DNA from: an uncultured Collinsella sp.
GTDB taxonomy: Bacteria > Actinomycetota > Coriobacteriia > Coriobacteriales > Coriobacteriaceae
Direction of reading: 5' to 3'
Assembly (NCBI GenBank): GCA_959599615.1
Contig: CAUGKA010000069.1
Coordinates: 1-8,982 of the forward strand
Length of the DNA stretch: 8,982 nt
Translations under genes and position numbers: made by a program
Part shown: positions 5,546 to 8,982 of the stretch, piece by piece
Numbering within the stretch: the first letter of the stretch is position 1
How the letters are laid out: each line of letters opens with the position of its first letter
Notes under the pieces: model-generated
Databases searched by the model: none
Told to the model about the DNA's origin: nothing
What the model saw: the letters and a program-made list of their open reading frames with translations, nothing else

Positions 5546-5960
5546 TGTTACAGATTGAGATGTTGAGTCCACAGGCGCACGATCTTCTCGATCTGTAACA
5601 GTAAGAACTGTTTTTGGGTTCCAGATGTTACAGTTCGAGATTTAAGTCGGGGAGAGAATGGTTTGTCTAAATCTGTAACATCTGGGACTGTATTTGCCGA
5701 GTAGCTGTTACAGATTGAGACATTCGGTGTGGACGGTTCTCTTTGTCTCGATCTGTAACAGTTAGCTGAGGATTTGGGTTCTAGATGTTACAGATCGAGA
5801 CAAACCTTCCGACGGATTTTGAATGTCTCGATCTGTAACATTTGGACCCGATTTTGTCGAGTAACTGTTACAGATCGAGATTGAAGTCGGGGAGGGACCC
5901 CTGTGTCTCGATCTGTAACATCTAGACCCGGATTTCGCCTCCACCTGTTACAGATTGAGA
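5546..5960. repeat. Eleven-copy alternating inverted repeat array, exact 40-bp period
   Basis: Fifteen-base repeats with consensus TGTTACAGATCGAGA start at 5546, 5586, 5626, 5666, 5706, 5746, 5786, 5826, 5866, 5906 and 5946. Orientation alternates strictly (+,-,+,-...), every step is exactly 40 bp, and every spacer is exactly 25 bp. Six copies match the consensus fully and three have only C to T at position 11 (a G-U-tolerant change); the copies at 5626 and 5666 differ most. The first seven bases, TGTTACA, and the last three, AGA, never vary. Each +/- pair can form a hairpin of at least 15 bp with a 25-nt loop, so five tandem hairpins are possible, with an unpaired eleventh copy. It fills the gap between the divergent oxidoreductase operon and the zinc-ribbon gene. 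No cas gene, transposase or open frame of note is present. Confidence 0.95.
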
Positions 5961-6060
5961 TGTTTGTGTCCGCGCCAGCCCAGCGTCTAGCCGTGGTCCC
6001 ATATAAACAAACCCCGTGGTAAACTTGACCGGACTGTTAATATTCCGAAAGGTACCCGTA

Positions 6061-6492
6061 ATGTCCAAGTACATCTCCGAGCTCATGTCGCCGCAGCTTA
6101 TGGGCGTCGTCTATGCCTTCGTTGGCTTTATCATCGCCCTGTATGTGCTGTCGGTCGTCTATGTGTTCATCGACGCTCGCCGCCGCGGCGCCAGCGCCTA
6201 CGTGGCATGGGGCATCATCGCCCTTATCCCGTTTGTGGGTCTCATTGCCTACCTGGTCCTGCGCCCGCACTCCTACGCGTCCGACCGCGAGGAGCAGGAG
6301 CTGGACATGGCCCTGCGTGAGCGCCAGCTTGCCCAGTATGGCACCTGCCCGCAGTGCGGCGCGCCCATCGAGAAGGACTTCGTCGTCTGCCCGGTGTGCG
6401 ACACCCAGGTTCGCAACGTATGCCCCAGCTGCCATCGCCCGCTCGATGCGCACTGGAAGGTCTGCCCCTACTGCCGAACTCGCATCCAGTAA
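6061..6492 (+). CDS. Small membrane protein with two transmembrane helices and double zinc ribbon
   Basis: The 143-residue product has two hydrophobic helices, about residues 13-37 (GVVYAFVGFIIALYVLSVVY) and 47-68 (AYVAWGIIALIPFVGLIAYL), joined by a short basic RRRGAS turn. The second helix resembles the PLDc_N-type membrane segment. A charged linker (DREEQELDMALRERQLAQ) follows, then four CxxC knuckles: C96/C99, C110/C113, C121/C124 and C135/C138, enough for two zinc-ribbon modules. The zinc part is probably cytoplasmic given the basic turn and linker. The function is unknown; similar proteins are annotated only as zinc-ribbon domain proteins. I chose ATG 6061 because AAAGG (6048-6052) lies 8 bp upstream; a GTG at 6016 would add 15 residues without a comparable site. 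It lies 100 bp beyond the repeat array and appears monocistronic. Confidence 0.85.
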   Translation: MSKYISELMSPQLMGVVYAFVGFIIALYVLSVVYVFIDARRRGASAYVAWGIIALIPFVGLIAYLVLRPHSYASDREEQELDMALRERQLAQYGTCPQCGAPIEKDFVVCPVCDTQVRNVCPSCHRPLDAHWKVCPYCRTRIQ

Positions 6493-6512
6493 CGCATCCA
6501 TCGTCGGGTCGG

Positions 6513-6544
6513 CCGCAAGCCACGGGCGCCGCAAGCCACGCGCG
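6513..6544. repeat. Two-copy 16-bp tandem repeat
   Basis: CCGCAAGCCACGGGCG (6513-6528) is followed immediately by CCGCAAGCCACGCGCG (6529-6544), differing at one base. It lies in the non-coding gap 20 bp after the zinc-ribbon gene and probably reflects a local duplication. Confidence 0.7.
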
Positions 6545-6587
6545 CCCCACACTCCGCCCCCACACGATGAAGCATGCGTAGAAAATC

Positions 6588-6616
6588 GCCCGCCGTGCCA
6601 TTAAGGTGCGGCGGGC
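6588..6616 (+). terminator. GC-rich hairpin between the zinc-ribbon gene and thrS, probable terminator
   Basis: GCCCGCCGTGCC (6588-6599) pairs with GGTGCGGCGGGC (6605-6616) over 12 bp, with two G-T wobbles and a 5-nt loop. The + strand tail (GCTTGTAT) is only weakly T-rich; an AAAA run precedes the stem and would be a short U-tract on the - strand. It lies 2 bp before the -35 box of thrS, so termination and initiation are packed together. Confidence 0.5.
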
Positions 6617-6618
6617 GC

Positions 6619-6646
6619 TTGTATACCAAGGCAACCTGCCTATAAT
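6619..6646 (+). promoter_or_regulatory. thrS promoter
   Basis: TTGTAT (6619-6624) and a consensus TATAAT (6641-6646) are separated by 16 bp. Initiation near 6653 would give a leader of about 63 nt, ending with AGAGGAG (6698-6704) before the ATG. That is too short for a T-box riboswitch, so tRNA-sensing control of thrS is not supported here. Confidence 0.7.
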
Positions 6647-6715
6647 GATGCAAGTTAAAACGCCGAGCGCATCGCACGCACTTGCATCAGGCATCCGAGA
6701 GGAGAAAACATACCC

Positions 6716-8479
<1,764 letters not shown>

Positions 8480-8504
8480 GGCAAGCTTCACAACAATTAA
8501 CAAA

Positions 8505-8537
8505 GGCGACCGTCCACACAGGGCGGTCGCCTTTTTT
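8505..8537 (+). terminator. Intrinsic terminator of thrS
   Basis: GGCGACCGTCC (8505-8515) pairs with GGGCGGTCGCC (8521-8531) over 11 bp with one G-T wobble and a 5-nt loop, followed by six T (8532-8537). It lies 25 bp after the thrS stop codon. Confidence 0.93.
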
Positions 8538-8551
8538 CTTACCAAAATTAG

Positions 8552-8578
8552 AAAAGCCGCTGGTTGAGCGGCTTTTTT
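8552..8578. terminator. Second, bidirectional-type terminator
   Basis: AAAAGCCGC (8552-8560) and GCGGCTTTT (8568-8576) are perfect reverse complements around a 7-nt loop, with a T-run to 8578 and an A-run on the other side. It lies 14 bp after the T-tract of the first terminator, giving thrS a tandem stop and insulating the next gene. Confidence 0.88.
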
Positions 8579-8591
8579 GTTGCACAAAAAG

Positions 8592-8713
8592 GTACAGGTT
8601 TTTGTAGAGGGGTATGGAGATGTATCTACCGGCAGGACATTTTGCGTAATCTGGGCAATCGCTGATTAATTGCTCGTATAATTGCCTATGTCGAAAGATA
8701 CAAAAACCTGTAC
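8592..8713. repeat. Perfect 15-bp inverted repeat flanking a -10 box
   Basis: GTACAGGTTTTTGTA (8592-8606) and TACAAAAACCTGTAC (8699-8713) are exact reverse complements, 92 bp apart. Each half also has TACA/TGTA ends, like a dyad operator. The putative -10 box of the downstream gene lies between them, so the pair could be two operator sites for looping, or a long RNA stem. Confidence 0.65.
8677..8682 (+). promoter_or_regulatory. Candidate -10 box for the NusG-like gene
   Basis: A consensus TATAAT lies 121 bp before the ATG. At 17-bp spacing the -35 position reads GGCAAT, which is weak, so the promoter may need an activator. The gap 8579-8803 holds no gene. Its transcribed leader can fold GTCGAAAGATACA (8690-8702) with TGTACTTTTGCGAC, and separately TTTGCG (8767-8772) with CGCAAA (8778-8783). 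Confidence 0.5.
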
Positions 8714-8803
8714 TTTTGCGACTGCGCCTAGCTGCGAGCGAGAAGCCTGTTCTAAACGCCCCTGCATTTGCGTGCATCGCAAAGCCAAGGGGGGGGCGAG
8801 AAC

Positions 8804-8982
8804 ATGGAACAGACGGCACGGCGCCAAGAGCAGCTGCCAGGCGCTTTTAACGGCGCCGCCATCAGCAGCCAGCACGGCCGCGTTCGCTGGTATCTGGTTC
8901 ACACCCCCCATGGAAAAGAGCGCGAGACCTGCGAAAAGGTCCGCCGCATTATCCCGCACAACCTTATGCAGGACGCTTTTGT
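8804..8982 (+). CDS. NusG-family transcription antiterminator, RfaH/LoaP-like (N-terminal part)
   Basis: The frame runs from ATG 8804 to the window end, giving 59 residues of a longer protein. After a 28-residue leader it reads RWYLVHTPHGKERETCEKVRRIIP, then LMQDAF. W-Y-(L/V)-x-x-x-x-x-G-K-E near the N-terminus, followed by a helix, is the NGN-domain signature of NusG and its paralogs. The G-K-E form and the C-E-K-V helix look more like the specialised paralogs LoaP/RfaH than housekeeping NusG, but the KOW domain is outside the window, so this is tentative. Such paralogs bind RNA polymerase and suppress termination across long operons, often for surface polysaccharides or secondary metabolites; what follows here is not visible. 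The ribosome site is unusual: AA followed by eight G (8789-8796), then CGAG and AAC before the ATG. Terminators upstream make it the first gene of a new unit. Confidence 0.72.
   Translation, partial: MEQTARRQEQLPGAFNGAAISSQHGRVRWYLVHTPHGKERETCEKVRRIIPHNLMQDAF

Noticed and set aside
5546..5960. A CRISPR array
   Set aside because: The 15-bp repeats alternate in orientation, are shorter than usual CRISPR repeats, some spacers are related to each other, and no cas gene is in the window.
6016..6060. Upstream GTG start for the zinc-ribbon protein
   Set aside because: The added 15 residues look unlike a natural N-terminus, and the ATG at 6061 has a well-placed AAAGG.
6647..6715. T-box riboswitch in the thrS leader
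   Set aside because: The leader after the predicted start is only about 63 nt and contains no T-box-like sequence or antiterminator fold.

Overview
The window is a high-GC bacterial chromosome segment with actinobacterial-style codon use. My best guess is a gut Coriobacteriia member such as Collinsella, judged from the protein styles and the repeat-rich gaps; this is inference and no database was searched. Every recognised gene is housekeeping or central metabolism. The unusual content lies between the genes.

Layout: (1) 1-231, the C-terminal end of a folylpolyglutamate synthase-like gene, + strand. (2) 232-581, a repeat-filled gap. (3) 582-1670, an M24 metallopeptidase of the Xaa-Pro dipeptidase type, - strand. 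(4) 1671-2137, a second repeat-filled gap carrying the same three repeat families as the first. (5) 2138-5354, a tight three-gene - strand operon read from high to low coordinates: a GlpA-like FAD oxidoreductase with a [2Fe-2S] BFD-type tail, a second FAD/NAD(P) oxidoreductase, and a DUF1667 protein. The middle gene keeps an open frame but carries two compensating frameshifts. (6) 5355-6060, a divergent intergenic region with a perfect dyad next to the oxidoreductase start and a regular array of eleven 15-bp repeats in alternating orientation, spaced exactly 40 bp apart. (7) 6061-6492, a small two-helix membrane protein with four CxxC knuckles. (8) 6716-8479, thrS, with its own promoter and two tandem terminators; the enzyme lacks the N-terminal TGS domain. 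(9) 8804-8982, the start of a NusG/LoaP-like transcription factor gene, cut by the window edge, behind a structured leader.

How the genes relate: the three oxidoreductase genes are separated by 1 and 3 bp and probably make one multi-subunit flavoenzyme oxidising glycerol-3-phosphate or a similar hydroxy or amino substrate. The peptidase, thrS and the zinc-ribbon gene look like independent units. The NusG-like gene may open a long operon beyond the window, as specialised NusG paralogs often do.

Three non-coding systems deserve most attention: the 40-bp alternating array (5546-5960); a pair of long hairpin elements (373-534 and 1811-1970) whose 102-nt loops are homologous while their self-complementary arms are unrelated; and the three repeat families shared by the two gaps flanking the peptidase gene.
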